A stretch of DNA of 64,000 bases from Cytobacillus oceanisediminis 2691 (lineage in GTDB: Bacteria; Bacillota; Bacilli; Bacillales; Cytobacillaceae): positions 186,001 to 250,000 of the forward strand of contig NZ_VEEP01000006.1 in the NCBI RefSeq assembly GCF_007678455.1. Direction: 5' to 3'. Below the pieces are notes generated by a model. It searched no databases and was not told the DNA's origin. It worked only from the letters and a program-made list of their open reading frames with translations. This document shows, piece by piece, positions 8,715 through 18,590 of this stretch; positions within the stretch are counted from its first letter, which is position 1, and every line of letters starts with the position of its first letter. The position numbers and the translations under genes are program-made.

Positions 8715-11700
8715 ATGAAAAAAACTAGAATTCTATCATTAACTTTAGTTTTATTATTAGTGATGGGAAGTATACTTCCATATCCAGCTTCTGCTATATC
8801 TTCTGCAAAAGGAAATAAAGTTTCACAGATCAGCAAAACCAAATTTAAAGAAAAAGTAAAGAAAAGTCAGGTACAAGCTGACAAGAAGAACGGAAGTCCT
8901 GTTTCACTGAAAAAGAAAGCAGAAAATCCTTTAGAAACAAAATTAAAGAACAAAGCGAATAATAAAGATGGCCATAAAGAAAAAACTGCTACAAATGAAT
9001 TAATTATCAAATACAAAGCAAAAACTGATTCTAGTAAAATACAAACCCTTCACAAAAAGTTTTCTTTACATTCATCCAAGACACTGAAATCAGTAAATGC
9101 TGAAGTTGTAAAAATTCCAAAGGGCAAATCAGCATCAACTGTAATCAAAGAGTTAAAAAAGGATCCCACAATAGAATCTGTCCAGCCAAACTATAAGTAC
9201 TATGCAAGCGAGATCAATGATGCACCAAATTATTATGATCAGCTTTGGGGTATTCATAACACTGGCCAGGCAATTAAAAATATCCCAGGTATTGCAGATA
9301 TTGATGTAGATGCGAAAGAAGCAAGGACCAGTTATGCTGGTAAGCTATCACAGGTAGTGGTTGGGGTAATTGACACAGGAGTAGATATCAGCCACCCAGA
9401 TTTGAAAGATATTATATGGACCAATCCTGGTGAAGCTGGAGCTATGGCATCCGACGGAATTGATAATGACAAGAATGGCTATGTGGACGATGTCCATGGA
9501 TGGGACTTCGTCAATAATGACAATACTGTGTACGATCCTCTTGATGGAGACGAACATGGAACTCATGTATCAGGTACCATTGCAGCCGTTTTAGAAGGAA
9601 CAGGAAACAAAGGGGTGGTTGGAGTTGCCCCGAATGTTAAGATACTGCCTATTAAATTCTTAGGTCCCTGGGGAGGCACGACCTCAGATGCCATTTTAGC
9701 AATTGAATATGCAAAAAGCATGGGTATTAAAATCACAAACAATAGCTGGGGCGGCGGAGAATATGATCCACTATTAGAGGAGGCAATCAATAACTCCAAC
9801 AGCCTGTTTGTAGCAGCTGCCGGAAATGATGGAATGAATAATGATATGTACCAGTCTTTTCCATCAAGCTTTGAAAGTGCAAATATACTATCCGTTGCGG
9901 CTTTAGACAACATGGGTAATCTTGCAGACTTTTCTAATTACGGATTCAACTCCGTTGATGTGGCAGCACCCGGCGTTAACATTCTGAGCACAGTCCCTAA
10001 ATACCCTGACGTTGAAATAGCTTCTGCTCTTGGGGTTGAAAATTTAGGCGCCTCTGCACAAATAAATAACACAGAACTGAATTTCAAGGCTGTATTCGAC
10101 GGGGTCGGGTATGAAAAAATAAATGAGAACCAAAGATCAGATGCATTTGATAAAGCACTCAGCTTCCTTGATATTCCTAAAGATCAAACGAAAAAAATCC
10201 TGCTCGTCCAGGATGATGAACATGATATTGCAAGTGAAATTCCAGTTCCTGAATTACAGGAATATTTCAAGGACTATCTTTCAACTTATGAAAACCTTCT
10301 TGAAGGTTATAACTATGAAGTACAGTCATTGGATTTTGATTCTTCATTAATGGATAGCGGGGTAGATTTGTCTTTATATGATGCTGTGGTCTGGTTCACA
10401 GGACACGGGCTTGGAATAGGTGCCGATGAAGGAACAACACTTACCTCTGCTGATATTGATACGCTATCAAACTACCTATCTAACGGCGGCCGTCTTCTGC
10501 TGACAGGACAGGATGCCATTTATGGACAGGAATCCTCTCCTTTCGTACAGGAGTTGTTAAGCTTGAATGTTTATCCTGACATGGGACCAAACCTGAATGT
10601 ATCAGGGCTTCCTGGCGGCATTTACGAAGGCCTTTCATATGAAGTAGACCGTTTTGAATCTCCATATCCTTTTGCTGATTTTATCCAGTCAACCGGACCT
10701 TCAGCAACAGTGAATCTAAAGTATGTCTCTGCATATAAACAAGCATACGATTATTATAATGGTACCTCTATGGCTACACCGCATGTTACTGGTGTTGCTG
10801 CCTTATTTGCAGGCTTATATCCTAAAATGTCACCAGAATTAACAAAGCTTTATTTAAGCCATAAAGGGAAAGAGCTGCCAAATCTAAAAGGTCTTATTAA
10901 TAGCGGGAAATTAGCCAAAGCAAGCAAGCTCAATTTCTTTGATGACAACAATTTCCCTGGCACACCTTTAGTTAAGAACATTCTAAATGGCAGTGTCAAT
11001 GTTACAACAGATAAAGATGATGTCTATGCAGTCGCCCTAAAAGAAGGCGAAGTATTAAATATCTCCTTAACAGGACAGGCAGGAACCGACTTTGACTTAT
11101 ATTTATATGACAGCTCTGCAGCAGATATATCAAATGCGGGCGGAATGGTTGGTTATTCTGAGAACGAAAACACATCGAAAGAATCCATTAAATTTACAGC
11201 ACCAGCTACAGATGTTTATTTCATAGATGTCTATGCATTTAAAAACTCAGGTTCATATAAGCTTTCTGTTGGGAATTTTGCAGGCTCCTATGAAGATAAT
11301 TCAGATGCTTTGTCATACTGGGGCAATTGGGACTATATAGAAGACCCTGCTTTATCAAAAGGAACAGCAAGCGTTCTTAATTCGCAAGGTGAAGTCAACT
11401 TTTCTTTTGTGGGGTACAGTTTTGAATGGCAAGGCTTCAAAAACTATAATCAGGGAGTTGCAGATGTCTATATCGATGGAGTAAAACAGAGTTCACCATC
11501 GTTGTATTCATCAAGTTTCAAAGCAAAGGAAAGAATCTATAGAAAAGATTATTCATCCTATGGCGAGCATAAGGTGAAGATTGTCTGGACAGGAAAAACA
11601 GATGCTGCAGCCCGCAAGAGTGCTGCCGGAATCAATATTGACAGATTCATAGTGAGAAGTAATCCTGTTTCTCTGAATGTCTATTATGACACTGCGAAGA

Positions 11701-12662
11701 AACATCCGGTCGTTTCCTGGAATTCTGTTTCATGGGCAGCTTCCTATGATGTTTACCGTAAGGAAAGTACGCAAACTGAATATAAAAAGCTGAATACTAC
11801 TCCAGTTTCAGCTGTCAGCTTCAATGATACAACTGCATTGCCGGGCAAAACGTATGCATACAGCATTGTGATTAATACAAAAGATACTCAGGAAACACCG
11901 ATGTCCACGTCCTTCACTTTTGTTTACGACGACGATACAAAGGGACATATTAATTTATCATCAAGTACCGTAAAAGGATCTTTAAATTCAGCTTCAAAGG
12001 ACCTCAATGACGTTTGGTCCAAGCAATTGGAACAGGGAAAAACATATCAATTCGTCCTTACTGGTCCATCATCAGCTGACTTTAATCTTAAATTCTTTAA
12101 AACCGGAACGACGACGATTTATGGTGCAACTCCATTAAAAGAGTCTGCCTTATCTGGTTCAACCGAGAAAGTGACTTTTACACCGCAAACTACAGGACTA
12201 TATTATATAGTTCCAACCGCAAAGAGCGGAGCTGGGCAATATAGCCTCACAGCATCGGTGCAGACAACAAAACGTATGGAAAATACAGATTCAAATCTTA
12301 AATACACAGGAACATGGAGTAAGATAAGCTATTCCAGCGCTTCTGGAGGCAGCATTGGCCGGGCGAATTCAACATCAGCCAGTCTGGCATACTCTTTCAG
12401 TGGAACATCACTTAAGGTTTACGCTTTAAAGGATACAAACATGGGACTCGCCGATATATACATCGATGGTATCAAAGTCAAGCAGATCGATTTGTATGCA
12501 TCAAGCCGCAAATATAAAGTGAACGTCTATGAATATAAACCATCTGACAATAATAACCACACAATCAAGATTGTCCCAACCGGGAAAAAGAATAACGCTT
12601 CAGCAGGCACATATGTAAATATTGACGCTTTAGATTTAACAAAGTTTACGCCATTGAATTAA
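8715..12662 (+). CDS. Giant secreted subtilase with insertion in the catalytic domain and C-terminal PPC/beta-sandwich modules
   Basis: 1315 residues. Signal peptide about 1-27; Lys-rich linker about 35-95; propeptide about 96-170 (NELIIKYKAKTD ... VQPNYKYY). S8 catalytic residues: Asp220 (VIDTGVD), His281 (DEHGTHVSG), Asn371 (AAAGNDG), Ser685 (NGTSMATPHVTG). Asn-to-Ser spacing is 314 residues, against 66 in subtilisin BPN', so about 250 residues are inserted between ILSTVP and the Ser motif. The insert contains ILLVQDDEHD, WFTGHG, LSNGGRLLLTGQD and looks like a GATase1-like alpha/beta domain. After the protease come two PPC-like domains (about 760-860 and 1077-1185), two similar jelly-roll-like units ending in INIDRFIV / VNIDALDL, and an Fn3-like unit (about 985-1070). 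An AGGGGAAAAG site precedes the ATG. Role: extracellular protein degradation; exact target unknown. Confidence 0.92.
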   Translation: MKKTRILSLTLVLLLVMGSILPYPASAISSAKGNKVSQISKTKFKEKVKKSQVQADKKNGSPVSLKKKAENPLETKLKNKANNKDGHKEKTATNELIIKYKAKTDSSKIQTLHKKFSLHSSKTLKSVNAEVVKIPKGKSASTVIKELKKDPTIESVQPNYKYYASEINDAPNYYDQLWGIHNTGQAIKNIPGIADIDVDAKEARTSYAGKLSQVVVGVIDTGVDISHPDLKDIIWTNPGEAGAMASDGIDNDKNGYVDDVHGWDFVNNDNTVYDPLDGDEHGTHVSGTIAAVLEGTGNKGVVGVAPNVKILPIKFLGPWGGTTSDAILAIEYAKSMGIKITNNSWGGGEYDPLLEEAINNSNSLFVAAAGNDGMNNDMYQSFPSSFESANILSVAALDNMGNLADFSNYGFNSVDVAAPGVNILSTVPKYPDVEIASALGVENLGASAQINNTELNFKAVFDGVGYEKINENQRSDAFDKALSFLDIPKDQTKKILLVQDDEHDIASEIPVPELQEYFKDYLSTYENLLEGYNYEVQSLDFDSSLMDSGVDLSLYDAVVWFTGHGLGIGADEGTTLTSADIDTLSNYLSNGGRLLLTGQDAIYGQESSPFVQELLSLNVYPDMGPNLNVSGLPGGIYEGLSYEVDRFESPYPFADFIQSTGPSATVNLKYVSAYKQAYDYYNGTSMATPHVTGVAALFAGLYPKMSPELTKLYLSHKGKELPNLKGLINSGKLAKASKLNFFDDNNFPGTPLVKNILNGSVNVTTDKDDVYAVALKEGEVLNISLTGQAGTDFDLYLYDSSAADISNAGGMVGYSENENTSKESIKFTAPATDVYFIDVYAFKNSGSYKLSVGNFAGSYEDNSDALSYWGNWDYIEDPALSKGTASVLNSQGEVNFSFVGYSFEWQGFKNYNQGVADVYIDGVKQSSPSLYSSSFKAKERIYRKDYSSYGEHKVKIVWTGKTDAAARKSAAGINIDRFIVRSNPVSLNVYYDTAKKHPVVSWNSVSWAASYDVYRKESTQTEYKKLNTTPVSAVSFNDTTALPGKTYAYSIVINTKDTQETPMSTSFTFVYDDDTKGHINLSSSTVKGSLNSASKDLNDVWSKQLEQGKTYQFVLTGPSSADFNLKFFKTGTTTIYGATPLKESALSGSTEKVTFTPQTTGLYYIVPTAKSGAGQYSLTASVQTTKRMENTDSNLKYTGTWSKISYSSASGGSIGRANSTSASLAYSFSGTSLKVYALKDTNMGLADIYIDGIKVKQIDLYASSRKYKVNVYEYKPSDNNNHTIKIVPTGKKNNASAGTYVNIDALDLTKFTPLN

Positions 12663-12682
12663 CGAATAAAATATTGCATTAT

Positions 12683-12730
12683 GCTTGCAGACCCAGTCTA
12701 ATTTTTAGACAGGCCTGCAGGCTTTTTTTA
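12683..12730 (+). terminator. Terminator after the giant subtilase gene
   Basis: Stem pairing CTTGCAGAC..AGTCTAA with TTAGAC..CCTGCAGG, followed by TTTTTTTATT, about 20 bp after the stop at 12662. Confidence 0.7.
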
Positions 12731-12870
12731 TTCCAAAAGGATTTCTCGATAGGTATTTTTACTAAATTCAAAAGATTAAAAATTAGGAAAAAGCTCTCAG
12801 TGAACCTGTTAAATGAATGTGCTAAAATAATATTCGACATAATTAGACGGCATAATTCGTTGGAGGCAGC

Positions 12871-13887
12871 ATGAAATACAATCACACAATCGATAAACTA
12901 AAATTCTTTGCAGCTATTGCTGTTGTTCTAATCCACACCACCGGTTCGCTTCAACAGTTTAACCTTGCTACACTAACGAATTATTATTCATACAGGCCAT
13001 TGCTGGATCTTGCCGTACCTTTCTTTTTTGCGGCATCTGGTTATTTTCTTTCTGGGAAGACAGTATCCTACCTTCCAGGCTATCTAAAAAAGATTTTATC
13101 CATTTATATTTCCTTCACTGTCTTTTATTTATTATTTAAATTACTTATCACTTTCACTGATAGATTACTGTTAGGCACCGCCTTCTGGAACGGAATCAAC
13201 TCCTTCTTGAAAGGCCTTACATTTCAAGGTTTGATCAATGGCACTATAGGATCATTTCATTTATGGTTTTTGACAGCATTAATAATTTCAGCACTTCTTT
13301 TATTTATTTGTTTACGCCTTTCTATAAAATCCGAAATGATTTTTGTCTTGGCTGCTATTCTTTATTTTTCAAATTTAGTTGGTATTCTTAACTTCAACGA
13401 TGTATTTATGTATGGAGGATTTGCAAAAGGATTTTTCTATTTAGCTATGGGTTTTTATTTAGGAAATAAAGATATTTCAAAACTCAAGTGGCCCTTAGCG
13501 GGTTTAATCAGTTCTATCTTGATATTAACTTTATTGTCATACTACCATTCTAGTTTAAATGTACTTTTCTTAATGTCTGCTACCTACTATTTATTGGTAT
13601 ACGCTGTTCAAAATCCTGGAGAAAAAAGTTATTTATCCAATTGGGGATCTTACTCATTGAACATCTATATCCTTCACATCTTTGTGTATCAAAGTATAAA
13701 TAAAATATATATATACTCAGGTATAACTGAATACTATAAATTCCCTTACTATTATCTGACAACAACCCTATTAGCACTCGTTATACCTATATTATTGTAC
13801 AGACCTGTAGATAAGTTCCTGGCTGCCCCTGTTACACAATGGGTCCATAACATTACCTTTATTTTGAAAGAAAAAAGCGCAAAATAA
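12871..13887 (+). CDS. Membrane acyltransferase, acyltransferase-3 family
   Basis: 338 residues with about ten hydrophobic helices, as in the acyltransferase-3 family (PF01757; OafA/YrhL-like). The N-terminus has KLKFFAAIAVVLIHTTGS, with the family's conserved His in helix 1, and the RPLLDLAVPFFFAASGYFLSG segment. These integral enzymes acetylate or succinylate extracytoplasmic glycans. GGAGG lies seven bases before the ATG. It is monocistronic between two terminators. There is no SGNH domain, so it would act alone. The acceptor polymer is not identifiable; the nearby wall and lipoteichoic acid genes make envelope glycans a fair guess. Confidence 0.85.
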   Translation: MKYNHTIDKLKFFAAIAVVLIHTTGSLQQFNLATLTNYYSYRPLLDLAVPFFFAASGYFLSGKTVSYLPGYLKKILSIYISFTVFYLLFKLLITFTDRLLLGTAFWNGINSFLKGLTFQGLINGTIGSFHLWFLTALIISALLLFICLRLSIKSEMIFVLAAILYFSNLVGILNFNDVFMYGGFAKGFFYLAMGFYLGNKDISKLKWPLAGLISSILILTLLSYYHSSLNVLFLMSATYYLLVYAVQNPGEKSYLSNWGSYSLNIYILHIFVYQSINKIYIYSGITEYYKFPYYYLTTTLLALVIPILLYRPVDKFLAAPVTQWVHNITFILKEKSAK

Positions 13888-13956
13888 TGCAAAGAGAAAT
13901 GCAGAGGATTACCAGCATATAAAGTTTGCGAATAAAATTCTTATACACAAGAAACC

Positions 13957-13999
13957 AAAAATGGCATGTCAAACTGCTGTCAGTTTGCACGCCATTTTT
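13957..13999. terminator. Bidirectional terminator between convergent genes
   Basis: Stem AAAAATGGCATGTCAAACTG / CAGTTTGCACGCCATTTTT with a four-base loop and A/T runs on both sides. It lies between the converging acyltransferase gene (+) and LtaS-family gene (-). Confidence 0.85.
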
Positions 14000-14062
14000 A
14001 TTGTCACTTATTTGATTTGCACCCCAAAAACAGAACAGTTAAGAATGTTAGATGGGATTATG

Positions 14063-15940
14063 CTATTTAAAAATATCGTTGATCAGGTTATTCTCCAAAA
14101 GAAATTGAGAGGTTTCTATGTCCTTCATCAATTTGTTATAACCGGGCCTGCATGCTTCAATATTCGCTTTTTGGCCGGTTCTGTTGTCTATACAAGTCCC
14201 TGAGTCAAACGTGCCTTTATGTGATGCATGATAATCATATCGGTCAGAATAAAAGGTGTATCTTGTTGTTTCATAAGCAAAACCTACAAATCCTTCTTGA
14301 TCGATATCCAGCGGCTTCCCAAATTGAGCCAGCGGTTCATCTATCCCGAGCAAGGAAGAAATAGTCGGATATATATCCATCTGGCTGGTGACCTTCGTAC
14401 TCACAAACCCCTTAACCTGTCCAGGATGGTGGATAATTAAAGGAACATTGAATTGTTCCTTTTCACCAAACTTAATTCCCAGCAATTCCTTTAATTCGTT
14501 TTGATTCTTTGGCAGCAATCCGTAATGGTCCCCATATAATACAAATATGGTATTATCCCATAGGTTTTCTTTCTTTAGATCTTCAATGAATTTGCCAACA
14601 GCCTTGTCAAAGTAACTAACACTTTGCAGATAATTCCCCGTTGAGGTTCCCTCCAACTTTTCGGAGAGGTAAAGAAATTCATATGGGTCAGGCATCTCGA
14701 ATGGCCTATGCAAACTGAGCGTAATAATAAAGCTATAAAAAGGCTTTTCTGACTGCTTATATTCATCAATCATCTGGGAAAACATGCTAGCATCTGATAT
14801 TCCCATCCCAATCACGTCATCCTTTTTAATAGAAGGGTGATTGGCATGATAAAACTCTTCATACCCCTGCTTTTCGTAAGCTGCTTGTCTATTCCAGAAT
14901 TCAGGAGAGTTACCATGAGAGGCGCTAGTTTGATATCCTCTTTTCTTTAATATATTGGCTAGTGACAGATAATTATTTTGAGGGAAGCCTTTGTAAATTC
15001 CCTCTGGCGACATTGGATATAAAGAATTATTGGCAACGAATTCTGCATCCGATGTATTTCCTCGCCCAATCTGTAAATAAGCATTAGGGTAATAATGACT
15101 TCCTGAGATCAGCTTATTTAGATTAGGGGTAATTTCCTGCCCCTCAACCTCCAGTCCAATAGGGAAAGTATTCAGAGATTCTGCTTGAACCATAATGATA
15201 TTCTTATCTTTAAATTGTCCATAATAGGGTGAGGTTTTTTGAAGCATCTGATTTTTTTCAAATTCACTTCTTATCTCTGTTAGTTGTGCAGAGGTTACAC
15301 TTACAGGCTCCTCTGCAAGGGTATCGGCAAAGAGTGAATGACCTTCCGAATAGATATGTGCTGGCAGGACCCCTGTCAAAGATACCATGTACTGATCCGA
15401 AAATGACGATTTTAATGGGAAGAAAGCGGTGAATAATAGCATAGCAATACCTGTTACCATAAACAAAGAAGAAAGCATAGATTTTCTTTCTTCGGCAACT
15501 TTCCGGTTAAACCAGTAAAAAAAGAATAAAACAAACGGTATGTCAATCCAATATATAAAATCACTGGCATATATCAAACTAATGACGGATCCTGCAACAT
15601 CTCCCAGCTGATTAGCCTGACCTGCCATCTCAATGTGAAGAATGGCATCATAATATCTCTCATAAAGGACATCTCCATAAAACAACATACTTAAAGCTAA
15701 ATACAGTAAACCGGCAATAAAGCTATAAAACTTTGATTTTCTCAAGACTAGCAAACTAGTCAGCACCAGACTTAAGCCGCCAGAAGAAAATAAAATAAAT
15801 TTTTTATGGGGATTTAACTCTAATTCATGAACAAAGTAGAATGTTCTTAGACTCCAGACAGTGGTTACTATTAGAGGTAATAATATAGTGTATAATATAA
15901 ACCGTTTATTATATGATAAACGCAATGAATACAACTCCAT
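14063..15940 (-). CDS. Lipoteichoic acid synthase family (LtaS/YvgJ-like) sulfatase-fold enzyme
   Basis: 625 residues. Five N-terminal membrane helices (to about residue 190) precede an extracellular sulfatase-fold domain (PF00884). Visible motifs: IIMVQAESLN (metal-binding Glu), RGNTSDAEFVANNSLYP with the nucleophile Thr296, the SHGNSPEFWN segment, and VLYGDHYGL with metal-binding Asp/His. This is the arrangement of LtaS paralogues, which polymerise or prime glycerol phosphate from phosphatidylglycerol on the outer membrane face. Bacillus genomes usually hold several paralogues (LtaS, YfnI, YqgS, YvgJ); I cannot tell which this is. The length agrees with the family. It is monocistronic, with a weak ribosome binding site. 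Confidence 0.9.
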   Translation of the reverse strand: MELYSLRLSYNKRFILYTILLPLIVTTVWSLRTFYFVHELELNPHKKFILFSSGGLSLVLTSLLVLRKSKFYSFIAGLLYLALSMLFYGDVLYERYYDAILHIEMAGQANQLGDVAGSVISLIYASDFIYWIDIPFVLFFFYWFNRKVAEERKSMLSSLFMVTGIAMLLFTAFFPLKSSFSDQYMVSLTGVLPAHIYSEGHSLFADTLAEEPVSVTSAQLTEIRSEFEKNQMLQKTSPYYGQFKDKNIIMVQAESLNTFPIGLEVEGQEITPNLNKLISGSHYYPNAYLQIGRGNTSDAEFVANNSLYPMSPEGIYKGFPQNNYLSLANILKKRGYQTSASHGNSPEFWNRQAAYEKQGYEEFYHANHPSIKKDDVIGMGISDASMFSQMIDEYKQSEKPFYSFIITLSLHRPFEMPDPYEFLYLSEKLEGTSTGNYLQSVSYFDKAVGKFIEDLKKENLWDNTIFVLYGDHYGLLPKNQNELKELLGIKFGEKEQFNVPLIIHHPGQVKGFVSTKVTSQMDIYPTISSLLGIDEPLAQFGKPLDIDQEGFVGFAYETTRYTFYSDRYDYHASHKGTFDSGTCIDNRTGQKANIEACRPGYNKLMKDIETSQFLLENNLINDIFK

Positions 15941-16177
15941 TCACAATGCTAAATATAGTGTTCTTACTATTTTTAACATAAATTTACAAAAACTTAAACC
16001 TATTTTAATATTTTTCTCCCTAAAACCTAGAAATTCTACATACTTTTTACACATTTTGTAGTTTTTTTGGTTTTCAAAAATAAAGGATATAACAAGTAGA
16101 AGATGAATAATATTAAGATAGGTTACTCTCCATTTAAAAGTGGGTATATTAAATAAAAAATCCAGGGAAGTGATATC

Positions 16178-16303
16178 ATGGAGCACGAAGGTAATTTTGC
16201 GATTGGATTATCATGGGGAATTTCGTTAAGTATACCGCTTTGGATATCAATGCTTGGATGGGTAAAACTTTTAGGCAGCTTTTTATATTTGCTCTTTTCT
16301 TAA
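16178..16303 (+). CDS. Small membrane protein, 41 residues, unknown
   Basis: A short frame starting at an ATG at 16178, preceded by AGGGAAGTG. The product is MEHEGNFAIGLSWGISLSIP followed by a hydrophobic, Trp-rich helix ending LYLLFS, that is, one predicted membrane segment and a short acidic N-terminus. I do not recognise a family. It lies between the divergent LtaS-family gene and galE and is followed by the terminator at 16366. The ribosome binding site, membrane-like composition and terminator together support a real small gene, without proof of translation. Confidence 0.55.
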   Translation: MEHEGNFAIGLSWGISLSIPLWISMLGWVKLLGSFLYLLFS

Positions 16304-16365
16304 ACATTGTTGCAATAGTATTACGAAGCTAGAAGGCATAGATTTAAAAGCAATAATCGATACAA

Positions 16366-16397
16366 AAACAGCACCCGCTTCATTGTGGGTGCTGTTT
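16366..16397. terminator. Bidirectional terminator between the small membrane gene and galE
   Basis: Perfect 11-base arms AAACAGCACCC / GGGTGCTGTTT with a ten-base loop; A-rich on one side and T-rich on the other, four bases beyond the galE stop. Confidence 0.85.
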
Positions 16398-16400
16398 CTT

Positions 16401-17420
16401 TTACTTAGACACTTCATATCCCTTAGGATTGCTTTGCTGCCATCTCCACGAATCCCTGCACATCTCTTCAATTCCTCGTTCCGCTTCCCAGCCAAGTTCT
16501 TCTTTGGATTTACTAGGGTCAGCAAAACAAACAGCAATATCACCAGGACGCCGGTCCACGATTTTATACGGTACCTTGTTTCCTGAAGCATTTTCAAAGG
16601 CGTGGACAATCTCAAGAACACTGTAACCTCTTCCAGTTCCGAGATTGTATGCTTCTACTCCGTTAGATTCCATGACTTTTTCTAACGCCTTTAAATGGCC
16701 CACCGCCAGGTCCACGACATGGATATAATCCCGGACCCCAGTACCATCTACTGTTGGATAGTCATTACCGAAAATCTGTAATTCCTCAAGTTTTCCAATC
16801 GCAACCTGGGTTATATACGGCATCAAATTATTAGGGACTCCAGTTGGATCCTCTCCGATCCGTCCGCTTTCATGTGCCCCAATTGGATTGAAATAGCGCA
16901 GCAATGCAATGCTCCAGCTATTGTCCGCTACATTCAAGTCTTTTAAGATTTGTTCAATCATCAATTTTGTGCTGCCATATGGGTTGGTTGTGCTGAGCGG
17001 GAAGTCTTCTGAAATAGGCGTTTTTTCCGGCATGCCATATACCGTAGCTGATGAGCTGAACACCAGCTTCTTAACCTCAAACTCCTGCATCACCTGGCAA
17101 AGCACTAAAGTACCTGTAATATTATTATGATAATAATGAAGCGGCATGGAGACTGATTCTCCTACTGCTTTCAATCCCGCAAAATGAATAACTGCTTCAA
17201 TTTGGTTTTCCGCGAATACTTTTGCCAGGGCTTCCCGGTCAAGCAAATCCACATCGTAATAGGAGAATTCCTTTCCTGTAAGCTCCTTCACCCTTTTTAA
17301 TGATTCCGGTTTGCTGTTTGAGAAATTATCAACAACGATAATCTCCTTGCCAGCGTTCAATAATTCCACACATGTATGGCTGCCGATGTAGCCGGCACCC
17401 CCTGTTACTAGAATAGCCAT
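16401..17420 (-). CDS. galE: UDP-glucose 4-epimerase
   Basis: 339 residues from ATG at 17420, chosen because AGGAGGTCC sits just upstream and the protein then starts [15 protein letters not shown], the NAD-binding Rossmann motif [10 protein letters not shown]. The catalytic Ser-Tyr-Lys set is visible ([19 protein letters not shown]), with DYIHVVDLA and the C-terminal [22 protein letters not shown]. Length equals the family norm. It interconverts UDP-glucose and UDP-galactose in the cytoplasm and would provide UDP-galactose for the envelope polymers made nearby. It is monocistronic. Confidence 0.96.
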   Translation of the reverse strand: MAILVTGGAGYIGSHTCVELLNAGKEIIVVDNFSNSKPESLKRVKELTGKEFSYYDVDLLDREALAKVFAENQIEAVIHFAGLKAVGESVSMPLHYYHNNITGTLVLCQVMQEFEVKKLVFSSSATVYGMPEKTPISEDFPLSTTNPYGSTKLMIEQILKDLNVADNSWSIALLRYFNPIGAHESGRIGEDPTGVPNNLMPYITQVAIGKLEELQIFGNDYPTVDGTGVRDYIHVVDLAVGHLKALEKVMESNGVEAYNLGTGRGYSVLEIVHAFENASGNKVPYKIVDRRPGDIAVCFADPSKSKEELGWEAERGIEEMCRDSWRWQQSNPKGYEVSK

Positions 17421-17665
17421 TGAGGACCTCCTAATTATAAAAAAACAATTTTTATTACTTTCAACGTATGCAATCTTAATATAACAAATTAAGTCAATTG
17501 CTAAAAGCAGGAACTGAATTTCAACTGAAAGTTTTCCAAAATCAACCGATTTTCTCATTAATGTCAGCCTTCCTCAATTGATTACTCCCATATCATCATA
17601 CCTGCTTTTTTTCTACATATAAGTTTAATAAAGGAGTGTGCCATCAAATACAGAGGAGCTATTTT

Positions 17666-18124
17666 ATGCGCAAAAAACACCGTCAAAAAGGAATCATTTT
17701 GGCTATTTTTATAATGGCAGTTCTTTTTTTTCTTTTTAACTTAATCACTTTATCTCCTTCTAAACAGGCAGAATCATTAGTTAGCAAGTTTTACTCATTT
17801 GAGCAGGATGGCAATTATTCTGAATCATGGAAATTACTGCACCCCTTTATAAAAGAAAAGTTCCCCAAGGCTGCTTTCATCCAGGATCGTGCCCATGTAT
17901 TTAATGGCCATTTTGGTGCAGAAACGTTTGCTTATGAAATAGAAGATGCCACAGAAGTAAAAGGCTGGAAACCAGCTAAAGGGGAAAAATCCTATAAAAA
18001 GGCTTACAAATTTATAGTGAAACAGAGATATTCTGGAAAGTACGGAAAGTTCCATTTCTCGCAGGAGGTCTATGTAGTGAACTACAAAAAAGAACTGGTG
18101 ATTTTATGGGATTATAATCATTAA
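17666..18124 (+). CDS. Membrane-anchored or secreted hypothetical protein, NTF2-like
   Basis: 152 residues from ATG at 17666 (AGAGGAG upstream; the frame extends ten residues further without a site). A basic N-terminus and a helix (about 12-32, IILAIFIMAVLFFLFNLITL) predict an N-terminal anchor or uncleaved signal. The outer domain contains AESLVSKFYSFEQDGNYSES and ends in a beta-rich QEVYVVNYKKELVILWDYNH, a pattern like small NTF2/DUF4878-type domains in Gram-positive lipoproteins and membrane proteins. Function is not known, and the fold assignment is tentative. Confidence 0.7.
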   Translation: MRKKHRQKGIILAIFIMAVLFFLFNLITLSPSKQAESLVSKFYSFEQDGNYSESWKLLHPFIKEKFPKAAFIQDRAHVFNGHFGAETFAYEIEDATEVKGWKPAKGEKSYKKAYKFIVKQRYSGKYGKFHFSQEVYVVNYKKELVILWDYNH

Positions 18125-18275
18125 GAGGCTTTGGATATCACTTCTCCTGTGAATTTTCCCATGCTGCCATATTGAAAAAGAAAGAATGCTGTCGTTTCTT
18201 ATCGAGAACATTTTATACAAAAACGTTCACTATTAAATTAAAATAAAGATAATACCTTTTAAGGAGGACCAATGG

Positions 18276-18404
18276 ATGCCATTATTGCAGATGAAGGAAG
18301 TATTCACACCTCTTAAACTAGTCGGGATCAAAGTATTTAAATGCAAGGAAGGGTTTACCTATATTAAATTTTGGAACAGGCCCCGAAAAAAAATCTTTGG
18401 TTAA
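18276..18404 (+). CDS. Possible 42-residue basic peptide
   Basis: An excellent AAGGAGG lies eight bases before an ATG at 18276 (another ATG four bases earlier gives only 14 codons). The product is MPLLQMKEVFTPLKLVGIKV then a Cys/Lys/Arg-rich tail ending NRPRKKIFG. I do not recognise it. It lies in an otherwise empty stretch (18125-18590) where I see no other coding sequence. The ribosome binding site is the main support, and the peptide could equally be a remnant. Confidence 0.4.
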   Translation: MPLLQMKEVFTPLKLVGIKVFKCKEGFTYIKFWNRPRKKIFG

Positions 18405-18590
18405 AAATGTTTTCGTATTGATATCTGCTTCCCGAATATTATACTATCTATCACATTCTGACTGATCACGCGGCTCTTTTCTTTCTGCTAATTAACAGAG
18501 GATGCATGTAAAATCCTAAAAATACTTTTGTTTGAGAAACCAACAAAGGAGCTATAGTAAAAAATAAAAGAAGCATACCGAAGCCTGCTC

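Noticed and set aside
12679-12885. Antisense or short frames around the terminator at 12683
   Set aside because: They span a clear terminator and lack ribosome binding sites.
16401-17558. Longer galE with 46 extra N-terminal residues
   Set aside because: AGGAGGTCC directly precedes the ATG at 17420, and the protein then starts exactly at the Rossmann strand. The extension has no site and no homologue.
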